From Iris pallida (taxonomy: Eukaryota; Streptophyta; Magnoliopsida; Asparagales; Iridaceae), in contig JANAVB010029819.1 of NCBI GenBank assembly GCA_029216955.1, positions 34,666,861-34,730,860 of the forward strand: a DNA stretch of 64,000 nt. The letters are read 5' to 3'. Numbering within the stretch: position 1 is the first letter of the stretch; each line of letters begins with the position of its first letter. Under the pieces are notes generated by a model that searched no databases, had not been told where the DNA came from, and saw nothing but the letters and a program-made list of their open reading frames with translations. Made by a program: the position numbers and the translations under genes. Shown here piece by piece: positions 36,323 through 50,224 of the stretch.

Positions 36323-36476
36323 TTGACCTAAATTAACTAGACAGTTGACCAAAGTCAACATTGAATCTAAGTGTGACCAATTGACTCAGTTTGACTACAT
36401 ATTGACTTTATTGACCTAGTTTGACTTCTAGGTTTGACCCAAAGTTGACTAGAGTTTGACTTTAACCTAGATTGAC
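36323..36476. promoter_or_regulatory. Cluster of 12 W-box cores (TTGAC) in S3
   Basis: TTGAC starts at 36323, 36345, 36381, 36391, 36402, 36411, 36421, 36434, 36445, 36456 and 36472, and GTCAA at 36354. Most are followed by C or T, the WRKY-factor W-box form. The function is inferred only. Confidence 0.55.
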
Positions 36477-36755
36477 CTAGAAATCATGTAGGTTGCATTG
36501 TAAACTTTATTTACCTTGTTTTAAACACATTATAACCCATACTGCTCTATTTAGGACATTGTGACTCCGGTACAGACATCTGATATTACATTACTCTTTT
36601 CAGAGTATCAGGCGAGTACATTCTCTGATAGTTCTTTCATTTACTTGTCAATTACTGTACTTCAGTTCTAGTTAGTTTTATGTGATTCTTACAACACGTA
36701 TGGATATTTCTGGATTCATGTATGCGACACACATACCATCTGTCTGGCCTCTATT

Positions 36756-36845
36756 TCTGGAATCACTACTGGCATCACCTTCTGGAACCACTACTGGCAT
36801 CACCTTCTGGAACCACTACTGGCATCACCTTCTGGAATTACTACT
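36756..36845. repeat. 25-bp minisatellite in S3
   Basis: Units of TCTGGAACCACTACTGGCAT plus CACCT start at 36756, 36781 and 36806, with a partial unit at 36831. More degenerate TCTGGA repeats continue to about 37250. Confidence 0.85.
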
Positions 36846-38138
36846 GGAACCACCTACTGGAATCATTCTGGAATATTTTGTTGGTATCATTATGTTTGGC
36901 TGGACTTACCTCGATTCTCGTGTCATTTTCTGGATTCACTTGTACTTGTGGGCGGGAAAATATTGGAGTAGACATGTGAACATTCCCAAATACTGGAACC
37001 ACTCCCTTAGAATTATTCTGGAACGATAGCCATCCCACACTTGGCCGAGTGTGCGGTGTGCCGTATTACCTACAGCCGTTTATATGTCGATCTCGGTATT
37101 TTAAAACACACTGTTAGAGTATAGGCTGGACTCACCCTGGAACCTTTGATCACTGACTGGACTCACCTCATACCGGACTCATCTTGTACTGGAATCACCT
37201 GGTATCAGATTCATGTTGTCTGGATTTACTTGGGTTTTGTACTTATTATATTTACATTCTGGACTTATATCATGTTGCTCTAGTTCAGCTAGTTTCTAGT
37301 TTTCAGTCTTTATTGCTATGGTTCTTCTCTTGTTTTACTTACCTTACTTTCCTTATATCTTAACTGTTTCTCTATACTATCACCTGTATACAAACTACCT
37401 TGTTCATCAATAAAACTGTCTATAACTGCTTTATAGTTCTTTGTCATTTACTTGGAATTTCTTGATGAATTGTACTCGTTCCTGTCCTGACTGGACCTGT
37501 TAAAAATATTACAGATGATTGCCCTGAGGACATTTGCCCTACTTGCCTTGGAGCAGGAGATGGCTTAGCTACCAATGGCCCCGACACTCAGGAGTGATCG
37601 GGAGACTAGCTAGTAGACTTGGTTTAGTTTTCATGTTTTAGAATTTGAATTGTAATAACTTAAGATACGAGTTTGTATTTGAGTTGTTTGAGATATTATT
37701 ATTTAGTAGTTTATAAATGTTGTTGTTAGTCTTTAGTTATAAACTTCTGTGATATCTTATCGTTCTTAGACTGTGATTGAGATTCATTATATCTATACTT
37801 GTCCTCCGTTCGCAGTTGAGATTTGACAAGTACATTATATAATTGCTTGAGTTGTTGATTAGATAGTAACCTAGGACAGCGTTCTACCGCCGACACTGCG
37901 GCGTAGGCTGGACGTACCCACTTCTCGTGCCCTTACTCTAGGGTGCGGGTCGTGACACTAAGGTTTAAGCTTTGAGACATTTCCCCTCTCTCTCTCTCTC
38001 TCTCTCGCTCTCTCGTTACCAATATATGGTTGCGGTTCTGTTGCGACTCTCTGGAGGGTCGGGATGTGCATTAGTATTGTTCACACGTGAACAATACCCG
38101 CCTCAAACTTTTTTCCTTTTTATTCCGATTTTATATGC

Positions 38139-38396
<258 letters not shown>

Positions 38397-38573
38397 TCTA
38401 TAAAATCTAAAAAATCCTGATAATATCTTTTCTAGTGTATAGTGTTATCAATAAAAATGTATACATACATAATAATATTTATTTCCAAAAGACCCAAAAT
38501 AACCAATGATATTTAACACTTATAAATACAATAATAATAACAATAATAATGATAACTAAATAAAGAAAACCAA

Positions 38574-40712
<2,139 letters not shown>

Positions 40713-40981
40713 CCAAAAATTCCACAAAAATCCCCAAAGATATTCTAAGGAAATTATTTTCCATATCTCAAAAAAAATATTAACTTAAGGACCTATATAT
40801 GACAACCATTTCTAAAATTGCCCAATAAATCTCTAAAATAAATAAAATACCAATCATACGTCTAATGGACGTCCTTAGACTCACTACCCGACTACATGAG
40901 CTTGGGTTTGGTTCGGATCAAGTCCGGGCTAGTTTGGTACAACTGGACATCCTAAAAAATCAAAAATCTTAATAACTATTT

Positions 40982-41955
40982 GAGAAATTTTGAGTCGCAC
41001 CCCACTTGTTTTACCCAAATTTAAGGTGCATTCCATACAATTTACATAATGCAAGACACCCCCCACTTTTTACGGTTTTCGTCCAGTGCCAACGGTCAAC
41101 ACGGTTGACCGATAATTATGGACGAAAATGCCCTTCGCAAACCCAAACCCAAACCCTAATCCTAATGCTCTGCCCCCCTCCCCCGCCCCGCCGTTGCCGC
41201 ACCCCGCCCCGCCGTGCCCCGTCCCGCCGCGCCCCGTCCCGCCCCGACCCGTCGGTCCGCGTCTCGCCCATCACAGCCACCACCACATTCACCTTCACCA
41301 TCACCATCACCACCAGCACCACCACCACCACCTTCACCATCACCACCGCTCCATCCTGTCACTGCCGTGCCCCGCCTCGCCCCGCTCCGCCCAGCCCCGC
41401 CCCGCCCCGCGCCGTCGTTGCCGCACCCCCGCTCTCTCCAGCTTCGCCCCCTCCCCACCTTCCGCTCTGCCCCGCCCCGTCGTTGCGGCTGCCGTGCCCC
41501 CGCTCCCCCAGCTTCGTCCCCCTACCCAGCTCTCGTTCCGTCCCGTCCCGCCGCTGCGGCTGCCGTACCCCCGCTCCCCCCAGCTTCGTCCCCCTCCCCA
41601 GCTCTCGCTGCGCCCCCTCCCCCGTGCTCTCGCTCCGCCCCCAGCAGCAGCAACAACAACGATAGCAGCGGTAGTAACAGCAACGGCGGCAGCCGCCGGA
41701 GGGAGAGCGCGGCGGGTAGCGGGGGGTGGAGGGGGGACGTTAGCCGGCATGGGCATGCGCACAGCAGGGCGCATCTTGGAACGGAAATCGCGGGGAAGAA
41801 GAGGACATTTTCGTCCAAAATTATCGGTCAACCGCGTTGACCATTGGTCTTGGACGAAAACTGTCAAAAGTGGGGGAGTGTCTTACATTATACAAATTGT
41901 GTGGGGTGCACCTTGAATTTGGGTAAAAAAAGTAGGGTGTGACTCAAAATTTCTC
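40982..41955. mobile_element. Non-autonomous MULE with GC-rich payload
   Basis: 974 bp, with terminal inverted repeats of about 152-154 bp (40982-41133 and 41802-41955) starting GAGAAATTTTGAGTC. The 9-bp target duplication TAACTATTT is at 40973-40981 and 41956-41964, the MULE size. The interior (41134-41801) is GC-rich and Pro/Ala/Ser-coding in several frames, with two to three imperfect copies of a unit of about 75 bp (CCCCCGCTCCCCCAGCTTCG core). No transposase is encoded. A Pack-MULE (captured host fragment) is possible but the source is unknown. Confidence 0.85.
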
Positions 41956-42813
41956 TAACTATTTAATTCAATCGTCTATAAGGGTTATATCACAACTTTG
42001 ACTGATTTTTCTAGTAGGGACACTGCTATGGCTAGGCATTCCTATCCTAACTAATACACTCGTCAAAGCACACGACTACACTATTCCTGCCAAAATTCCT
42101 AATCGTTATGCATCTCAAACTTAACCATGACAAAGACAATATTTATTTAGTATTAGGCTATTATAAATATAATCATATATATATTTAAAAAATTATATTT
42201 AAACCTATTTGGCTATACCAAATCCCATGGAATAATTTTAAAATAATCCTACTAGATTATGACAATCTAACATAGGCTCTACCAAGGATCGTTGACCTAG
42301 TTTGGGGTTGGTACGATTTGTTGAACTGAAATAGACTCCAAAGTATATGGATTGGATCTATGTTCCATTTGAAAATAAATAGCACATGGAAACTCAATGA
42401 GGTGGCACACTAGTGGCATATGAGTCGTAGGCTCAAGATGGGTCAAAACCATATGTTGAGTCAAATAGTTTTGATCGATGTCCAGTTTCGAACTCAAGTA
42501 TGAAGTTAGGTCTAAAATTACGGTAAAAGGTCAATTGGCCTAAATTGTCCCGAAGTTGCGCGAAGTCAAAAGAATATTAGTGAACAAGTTTGGATGGGAC
42601 ATGATATATCAAATTGAAGGTGGACTTGTCTACTTCAAAACTCATGAAAGACATTTTGAAAGAATGACGCTTCTTGTGCTCCAAAAATCGAAGCTACAAA
42701 AAAATACATCTATAGTCCCAATTTTAAGAAATACAATTTAATAAATATACCATCATCTATTCGTATAAAATAAATAAATTAAAATCCCCAAAAATTAGGG
42801 TCCTTATACTTGT

Positions 42814-43394
42814 GCCGGATCTCTTCATTAAACAAGCTACTTTTGAATATTTATATCGTGACAACTCCATTTGGTACAGGGTTCCTCATTGACACCACCA
42901 ACGTCTTCTAGCTTTCCGGTAGAGAACTCAAAAACAATCGGACCTAAAACTCATCATCAATCACCATCTTTATTGTAGATAGTTGATTGATGATATCCTT
43001 AACTTTGTTCAGATGTTGTGCCACCGAGGCACCCTCCATGTACTACGAGTTATCGAGTTGGCAAATAAAAAATATCTTATTGCCAGTCGTCTTTCTTTCG
43101 TACAACGAATACAGCTTCTCCCATAATGCTTTTGTCGAACTCTCTATGGACATGTGGTGAATTGCCGAATTGTCCAGCCATTGGCGGATGAATCCAACGG
43201 CCTTCTGATCCAGTCGTTTCCAGCCTTCAGCAGCTTTTATCTGATGGCTTCATGTTGTCGCCCTCCAACGGACCATACAAGTCTTTGCACCAAAGTAGAT
43301 CCTCCATCCTTCGCTTCAAAATTATCCAGTTTTTTCCTGTAATGGTGATCATACGAGTACTCATCTTCTCCGTAGATATGGTTACCATAACCAT
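42814..43394 (-). pseudogene. gag: C2 copia: gag N-terminal and middle part
   Basis: The minus strand starts ATGGTTATGG near 43394. It reads ITGKNWIILKRRMEDLLWCKDLYGP, then after a frameshift DQKAVGFIRQWLDNS, STKALWEKLYSLYERKT and SLFNEEIRHK, typical of the copia gag (UBN2-type) domain. The last codons meet the S2 target duplication at 42809-42813 and resume at 30755, so gag was one reading before S2 inserted. Several stops are present. Confidence 0.75.
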
Positions 43395-43398
43395 AAAA

Positions 43399-43410
43399 GC
43401 TCTGATACCA
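43399..43410 (-). other. C2 primer binding site
   Basis: The minus strand reads TGGTATCAGAGC, complementary to the 3' end of initiator tRNA-Met. It lies 2 nt after the LTR end CCAACA (43413) and just before gag. Confidence 0.8.
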
Positions 43411-43412
43411 AA

Positions 43413-44100
43413 TGTTGGTATCATACCAGAATGCACGAACCTCGCTATGATACCAGATATTGGAAATCAGACACGCCCTCCTACGCTCTGATACAGAGTC
43501 TGAGACGTTGCCACAGTGGAAACTAGGCCAATCCACCTGAAATAACTAACTTTCGTCTAACAAACACCAAACATAGATAAAAACAAGTATAGGGCGGTAA
43601 CTACGTCACCTGGACAAATCCCAATCTCTTTAACTAAGATGAAATTATATGATTGATAAAAATAATGTTGAACCCTTTGTCCTAATAGGTTCAACCCCTT
43701 CACTACACTCAAAAAGAAAAAAAAGATTGAAATTGAAATCACTGATCAACCTGTAGCAATCTTCCTAACCGAAGTTGACGACTCATCGATTAGATCTCTT
43801 CTTTCTTCTGTCTTGTATGTCGAAGTTCTAAGAGCAAAGTACGGACTTTCTCTTACATCTCATGTGGACGAGCACCTCGAATCTCAACTTTGTGTTATGC
43901 TTTGTGCCTCCACTATCACTCCATATATATAGGTTGAGAAAGTCATATTCTAGGTCATAATAGGATTTTCTAAGTAGGAATAAAATTAGAATCCTATTAT
44001 ACCTAAAATGTTCTATCAATATCCTTTTTTAGACCATAATAGAATTTTCTAAATAGGAGCTCTAAAATAAGAATCATATTATATCTAAAATAGCACAACA
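43413..44100 (-). repeat. C2 5' LTR (probable limits)
   Basis: On the minus strand it runs TGTTGTGCTATTTTAG to ACCAACA, 688 bp. The left limit is set by the PBS and the right limit by the nearest fitting terminus. A TATA box (CTATATATATGG) lies at 43922-43933. The upstream part holds an imperfect tandem repeat of about 80 bp (43953-44012 and 44032-44095). The partner LTR is missing. Confidence 0.5.
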
Positions 44101-44506
44101 CCAAATTCAGACTGGACTCAATAATGGTGAAAGTCATATGCAATGGAGTTGAATTCATAGAAAGTATGATTGTTGGTTCTGATGTTGGTGCTCTGTTCGA
44201 AAGTACAAGTTTCTATGTCGAACGGCGGTCAGGTAGTGGACTTGTACTCTTGCTATGTACTGGCTCATAATTGAAGCCTGAATAATCTCCAAATATGTAA
44301 CTTTACATAACTGTTCCTAAATTTCCATTGCCTTAGGCATTCAATGTTTCTCCGTGCATAACTTTAACTAGTGTATAATGCATTATGCAAGTTATAAATT
44401 TTTGTCTTGAATATAAAATTGCATATTTAATATGTAAGCTAATGAATAAATATTTATGAGGATTTATGAAGTGCAAGTTACTTCTTAAGCTAAGTTTGAT
44501 ATCATG
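44101..44506. other. Unassigned sequence left of TRIM
   Basis: AT-rich, about 400 bp. It has no ORF with a start and domain, and no repeat was recognised. The last five bases, TCATG, are the TRIM target duplication. Confidence 0.5.
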
Positions 44507-45325
44507 TGTTGGATTGTATCTCATTTTTGGTTGAGTGCTCAAATGGGGGGTGACAATGAAGTTGGTAATTTAGTCTCACATCGGTTAGAAGGTGGGATTA
44601 TGTGGTATAGATAATTTGGATTGGTTCAGGCCTTGCATGAGAATTCTATTTTAAGGCATATGGGCCCAATTCAATATCATACCTCATGGACCACCCCGCA
44701 CCGCATTTCCAACAAGTGGTATCAGAGCCCATGGTTACGGGGCTAGTTTGGACGACTCTAATTGGTTCGAGACATATGGTGCTGGACGTTCATGTATATA
44801 ATCAGATTATACGTAATCTTCTCAAGGGGGAATAGGTGCATCAACTACATAAATTGGTTCAAATATGGGTTTGACGAACGGTGGGAAGATTATATAGGAT
44901 CTTCTCAAAGTGGAGTACGGGCATCAACTACACGAATTGGCTTCAAACGTGGGTTTGACGAGCGGTGGGTTTGACGAGCCGAAGGTGGAGCAAGACGTTG
45001 TGGTTGGTACACAATTATGGTGTGGATGAACATGTTAGATTTGGTTCTTTGGTCGAACAGATCAAGATGACAATATGTTGGATCCCATAGGTGCTCGACT
45101 GGCGGGAATGAACAAAAATAGTTGGAGTGTGCTAAGGTTGTTCGGTTAGTGGGAACGAGCTAAGATAAAGATTGTTGGATTGTATCTCATTTCAAGTTGA
45201 GAGTTTAAATAGGGGGTGGCGATGGAGTTGGTTCAGGCCTTACATGAGAATTCTTTTATATGGGCCCAATTCAATATTACACCTCATAGGCCAACTCCGG
45301 TTCGGGTCATACTGCGTTCCCAACA
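44507..45325 (+). mobile_element. TRIM (miniature LTR retrotransposon)
   Basis: 819 bp. The 5' LTR 44507-44714 (TGTTGGATTG...TTTCCAACA, 208 bp) is followed after 2 nt by PBS TGGTATCAGAGC (44717-44728, initiator tRNA-Met). The 3' LTR 45173-45325 is 153 bp and has lost a central segment containing CTCACATCGGTTAG. Target duplication TCATG at 44502-44506 and 45326-45330. The interior has two copies of a repeat of about 85 bp (GCATCAACTACA, GGGTTTGACGA) and no coding capacity, so it depends on another element's proteins. Confidence 0.9.
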
Positions 45326-45330
45326 TCATG

Positions 45331-45616
45331 AACTATATTTATAATTTGTATATGTGGTATATTTTTTGTTTCCAGGTTTACTAGTTTTGAATACCATCCA
45401 ATAGAAAATACGTCGGTTTATATTGTAACTGGAAGGTACTTGGGATATTGAACTCCATATGGTTACTTGTCTAAAACAAAAACATATACATCTTGGATTT
45501 TCGTAAGCACATATTTTCATAAGCCTTTGATATGTAGGGGCATTCATAAGGAAATACATGGATATGCTTTATGCACACAATCATAAATTGGCATGCACAC
45601 GCATATAGAAATTCTG
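45331..45616. other. Unassigned spacer between TRIM and T3
   Basis: AT-rich, with nothing recognised. The last five bases, TTCTG, would be the left target duplication of T3; the right copy is outside the window. Confidence 0.5.
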
Positions 45617-48029
45617 TGTAACGCTCCAGTCCCAAAATACGTAGGACCAAGTACGTGAACATGCCAGCTACACATATACGAAGAATACTCCAATATATGG
45701 AATCCTCATATAAGCACATAAGCTGTAAAATAAAATAATCACAGGCCAGAATAACATATCTAATCTCATCACAGCTCAACACAGAAGATAATAGAGTCCA
45801 AATAAATAAAGCAGAGTATCAAAAGATAGCCGGGTGAACATACTCACTCCAAACAGCTATGATAAATAGTTTCACAAGATCGGAGTCCAACCTCCGCAAA
45901 AATAGAAATAAAAGAGATGTAAAATAATGTCCCCTAATGTCTCAAATATAGAATAGACTAGAAATCAGTAGTGAGTGCCTCGTCATCGATGTAAGATAGC
46001 TCCAGCGCCGCTCCGTACTCCTGTGGAAAATTGTCTAAACCTGGAGAGATAACCAGGTCCTCAGGGGACATAGCAAGATATAAGAAAACACCATGCCATA
46101 TAAACTGTGATAATATAATAAGAGAAAAGTATGCATGCAATCGGGTTCCTGACCATTCTACTGTGAATATGCAGTTGAGATACAATCCTTCGACGCATGA
46201 GCCCTGGCTGTAAATGGGATCGGTATAGTTCCCATAGAGGGCACCAGGAGCCTACGTCCGTAACGCTCAAGAAGCGTCAGAGGGCACCATGTACAAGGGC
46301 TACGTCCATAACGCTATGGAAAAACGTCAGAGAGCGCCTGGAGCCTGCGTCTCCGGAGGAGCTCACAGGTAATCAGGGAAGTGCAAAAAAGCCCATACGT
46401 CAGGTATTGTTCTCCCTACCCAATGCCTAGTATCATCATCTCCATGACTGATATGAACCTCTAGTAACCGCCAAGTCTTCTAACATACAATACTATTGGC
46501 AGTTACTCCTATCCGTCGCACGCTCCATACGTATTGGTGGCCAGCAGACTATATGGGTACGTGTCCTACATGTGACTCATATTACGTGATACAACAAGTG
46601 TCAAGGCCATATAAGATATGCCAATACCTCATCATCAATGGGTGGTCACTAGACTAAGTCAATACAAGAGAAATAAATAAGGCGAGGTAAACGACCGATA
46701 GCGTCGCTTGCACCCAAGTGTGACTTGGACGCACAGTTTAAATATCAAGAAACAAATGCTGATAATAACAACTGAAAATAAGAAATATAATAATCACAGA
46801 GTAAGGTGGCAAGGTATCTTGTCTGATGGTGTAAAGTGGCAAGCCCAAGAAATCACAATGTCAGCCAAGAAACGTCACAGTCTCCAAACAACTCCAGATG
46901 CTGAAATAAACATCAAAAATACACTCTGTATAAAAGATATACCTAGGAAACGCCTGTCCAAAAGTCAAATTCTGGAACAGGGGCAAAATCGTAATTTCGG
47001 GTCAAAACGATGTCCGCCGTTGGACCCATTTTGCACCGAAACGCATGCCAAAGTCTATGGTCTCTAAAGTCGTCAAACTACATGTCTACTGTTTCAGTTT
47101 GAGGAGAGAAACTCAACGGTATGTCCTGTTTTGGATTCCGATGAGCCATCGCGGTCCCGCCAAAAATGGGTTCCGATTCGACATTCTCAGAATCGAACCA
47201 AACTTGGCACACAGGACCAGAATTTCGATTCGGACCTGTTGGCGCAAGTTTCATCTCGATTCAATGACTTTACATGAATTTATGGGCAAGTTTGCAAAAT
47301 GCCGATGTGGGGGTATCTCGACGAATACGCGTTGATTCCGTCGCGTACACGCAACGAAGCTGAGTTCCGTCAGTTCCCACACGTCCGCAACGTCCATACG
47401 CGCCTTTCGATGCATATAGCGCATGACCACGTCGCCCGGTTTGTCGGGGCGCACGTCATAGCGGGGAATTTCTATAAGTTTTTAGTATTTTGAAAACCTG
47501 CTTTTCTTGAACTTTGAAGTCGAATATTTTTGCACATACTTTATGAAATCAGGTTCTACAAGGTGGTTTGTAATTCCCTATATGTTATCTAAGATTGTTT
47601 TAAACTGGGTTTCAAAAATTCTAAGTATTTGGCTCAGCATATGGCTTCCAAGTAAGGTGTTTGGGATTACTACAACTGTCCTATTCCGACAGTTTTCTCG
47701 AAAATTTGAATCAATCTCCTGAGAAGCCTAGTCGAGTACCCTCCAATCCAGTTGAAGGGAATCCTAGATGGTTATATTGGTTATCCTTAGGAAGTTTCGG
47801 TACGAGAATTTTCTAAGCACGGAGGGAGAAATACTGGGTTGAAAACAGTACCTTGTGGTTAATCGAAAACAGGGCTTCCTCTGTTTTCCTTACGAACGCG
47901 ACTCCGGCGATGTCTCCGGTCGACGAGGCGGTTCACCGGCATCTAGGGTGTGCGCGGGGAGGTTGGCGGCCTTGGTGTCGAGGGTATTGGATTACGAGAG
48001 AGGGAGTTAGGGTTTCGGTTTGATGTGGC

Positions 48030-48037
48030 TTTATATA
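48030..48037 (-). promoter_or_regulatory. T3 LTR TATA box
   Basis: The minus strand reads TGCATATATAAAGCC, about 580 bp into the LTR from its 48616 end. It is the best TATA candidate in this LTR family. The related S1 has CAATATATAGGAA near 6630-6640. Confidence 0.55.
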
Positions 48038-48327
48038 TGCACCGACTGCTACTAGTAGTATTAGGAGTAGTATATGGGGCTCGGGCTGCTGGGCTAAGGT
48101 TTGCTTGGGTTCGGGTTTGCTAACCCATGCAGTTGTTGCTGCCAAGTTGTTGTGGTATTAGGATTAGGTGGGGTCGGGTTGTAAGGAGTTGCAGCTATTG
48201 CTGCTGTTGGTTTGGGTGTTAGGGACTGTGGGGTCGGGCCTCCCCGCAGCTAACTGCTGCTGTTGGTGGGGTTCGGCCACTACTAATGTTTGTTTTTTTT
48301 ACAACAATAGATTTATATATAACTATA

Positions 48328-48333
<6 letters not shown>

Positions 48334-48400
<67 letters not shown>
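48334..48400. repeat. (TA)n microsatellite in T3 3' LTR
   Basis: An uninterrupted (TA)n at the same relative LTR position as the tracts in S1 (6781-7030 plus 21998-22048) and S2 (38141 onward). This copy has no insertion. Confidence 0.9.
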
Positions 48401-48402
<2 letters not shown>

Positions 48403-48616
48403 CAATCACAAACAAAAATCCTATGAATTGTAAATACGTAACAAAAATATGTTTATATTACTTGTAGACTATATTTAGCAGTATTTAGAATATCAAGCAC
48501 ACAAACATACATATATCATATACATTTATAATTACGTACATATACCAATTAATTCTAATAATATAGAAAAATAATTTTAAGGCACTAAAATAATTAGAAA
48601 ATATTAGGGATTTACA

Positions 48617-48633
48617 TCCTACCCAACTTAAAG
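48617..48633 (-). other. T3 polypurine tract
   Basis: The minus strand reads CTTTAAGTTGGGTAGGA before TGTAAATCCC. The upstream TTTCGAGGACGAAATTTTC is the usual chromovirus pol-end sequence, although here the chromodomain frame stops earlier, at 48671. Confidence 0.7.
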
Positions 48634-48670
48634 AAAATTTCGTCCTCGAAATTAAACTAAGGTCGGGGGA

Positions 48671-50045
48671 TCAATGCAATGAAAGGAATATAATAGTACT
48701 TAATATGCAAGGCATACCTTCGCCTTCGAACAAATACGAGTAGCGGTTTCGGATGTCGTCCTCGTGCTCCCAAGTAGACTCCCCTGGCGAGTGATGCTTC
48801 CATGCCACGCGAACCAATGGAATAGATTGTTTCCGCAACACCTTCACTCGGCGATCGAGGATACCTACTAGTTGCTCTTCGTACGACAAACTCGGTTCAA
48901 TTGTGATCTTGGAGTGATCAAGCACATGATTGTTGTCCGCCACGTACCTCCTTAACTGAGATACATGGAAGACGTCATAACGGTGGCAAGGCCAATCTGT
49001 AAGCAACCTCTCCAACATGTTCCAAGACATCGAAAGGCCCTATGTACCTTGGACTCAACTTACCACGTCCTCCGAATCGAATCGTGCCTCTAGTGGGGGA
49101 TATCTTCAAGAACACATGGTCGCCCTCTTTGAACTCCAAGGGTCGACGATGATTATCTGCCCACTACTTCTGACGATCCTGCGCTGCTCGCAGGTGGTCC
49201 TGAATCTTCTTCACTGCCTCCACTGTGCTCAAGACCAACTCAGGACCCAATAGCTGTCGTTTTCCTATATCGCTCCAACAAACAGGAGACCGACACTTCC
49301 TACCATACAATGCTTCAAACGGAGCCATCTGAATGCTCGCTTGATAGCTATTGTTGTAGGAAAACTCAACAAGATGAAGATGGTCCTCCCATGAACCGCC
49401 AAAGTCAAGCATACACGCTCTCAACATATCCTCTAGCATCTGAATGGTACGCTCCAACTGACCGTCTGTCTGAGGATGGTATGCCGTGATAAACTTCAAT
49501 CGGGTACCCAAACTCTCTTGCATTCTCCTCCAAAAGAGCGATATAAATCTCGAGTCACGGTCCGACACAATACTAACTGGCACACCATGTAATCTCTCAA
49601 TCTGCTCCATATATATCTCTGCCAATACCTCTGTCGACTGGCCCACTCTAAAAGGTAAGAAATGGGCTGACTTTGTAAGTCTATCCACAATCACCCACAC
49701 TACGTCACGTCCCCTAGGACTCCGAAGAAAACCCGTGACGAAATCCATAGTAATGTGCTCCCACTTCCACTCAGGAATAGGTAGCGGCTGTAATAATATG
49801 GCCATCCTCTGGTGCTCCGCCTTCACTTATTGACATACTAAACACTTGGCAACAAAATGATCTATCTCCCGCTTCATTCTGTGCCACCAATAATACTGCC
49901 GTAAATTATGGTACATCTTGGTTCCTCCGGGATGAATAGAATTTGCCGAACTGTGAGCCTCTGCCATCAACTCCTGCCGTAGCTCTCCATTGGGAACATA
50001 AATACGATCACCACATCGCAATGTCCCATCGGGGTGGATCCTCAA
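48671..50045 (-). pseudogene. pol: T3 integrase and chromodomain
   Basis: The reading shifts frame between 50225 and 50045. Integrase starts with the HHCC zinc module (AHSSANSIHPGG...KCLVC) and has the DDE core with D in TMDFVTGF, D in IVSDRDSRF and E in GQLERTIQ. Stops lie at 49827 and near 49164. The frame then continues through GDHVFLKISPT and GKLSPRYIGPFDVL, shifts again near 48980, and enters VFHVSQLRRYV. A chromodomain follows (YEEQLVGILDRRVKVLRKQS, VRVAWKHHSPGESTWEHEDD). Chromodomains target integration to marked chromatin. The chromodomain looks full-length with Trp and Glu positions kept. Confidence 0.85.
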
Positions 50046-50224
50046 TCCCGTCTGCTCTCCTGCTTTAGTCCTCTCTCTGACCGTCGAAATCTAGCATCAT
50101 TAGGCAATGCTGCCTTGATGCGCTCTACTAATGATGATTGTACTTGGAGGTTGGATAATACGCCATCGGCTCTAGGCAATACTACCTCAATACCAAGCTG
50201 CTCCAAGTCTCTAATCAACTCCTT

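Larger units (their letters stand above)
32970..37957 (+). mobile_element. S3: 5-kb solo LTR nested in S2
   Basis: Runs TGTAACACCCAATTTTCC to GGTCGTGACA, 4988 bp, flanked by CTAAG at 32965-32969 and 37958-37962. A TATA-like CCTATAAGTATCCC lies near 33537. If that box is used, a very long R/U5 follows. No internal domain or second LTR is present. The interior holds GTTTGACC-type W-box motifs, a 25-bp minisatellite and an (AC)n run at 35422. The termini suggest a chromovirus-type LTR of a family different from S1, S2 and T3. Confidence 0.8.
45617..48616 (-). repeat. T3 3' LTR
   Basis: 3000 bp, from TGTAACGCTCC (+ strand left end) to GGATTTACA. It is collinear with 53619-55426, with reciprocal small deletions near 47110-47150 and 55090. 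It holds (TA)n at 48334-48400. The minus-strand ORFs at 45326-46270 are non-coding LTR sequence. Confidence 0.88.

Noticed and set aside
41006..41916. Overlapping ORFs up to 262 codons in the MULE interior
   Set aside because: They run through the TIRs and through all frames of a GC-rich repeat, so they are reported as payload rather than genes.
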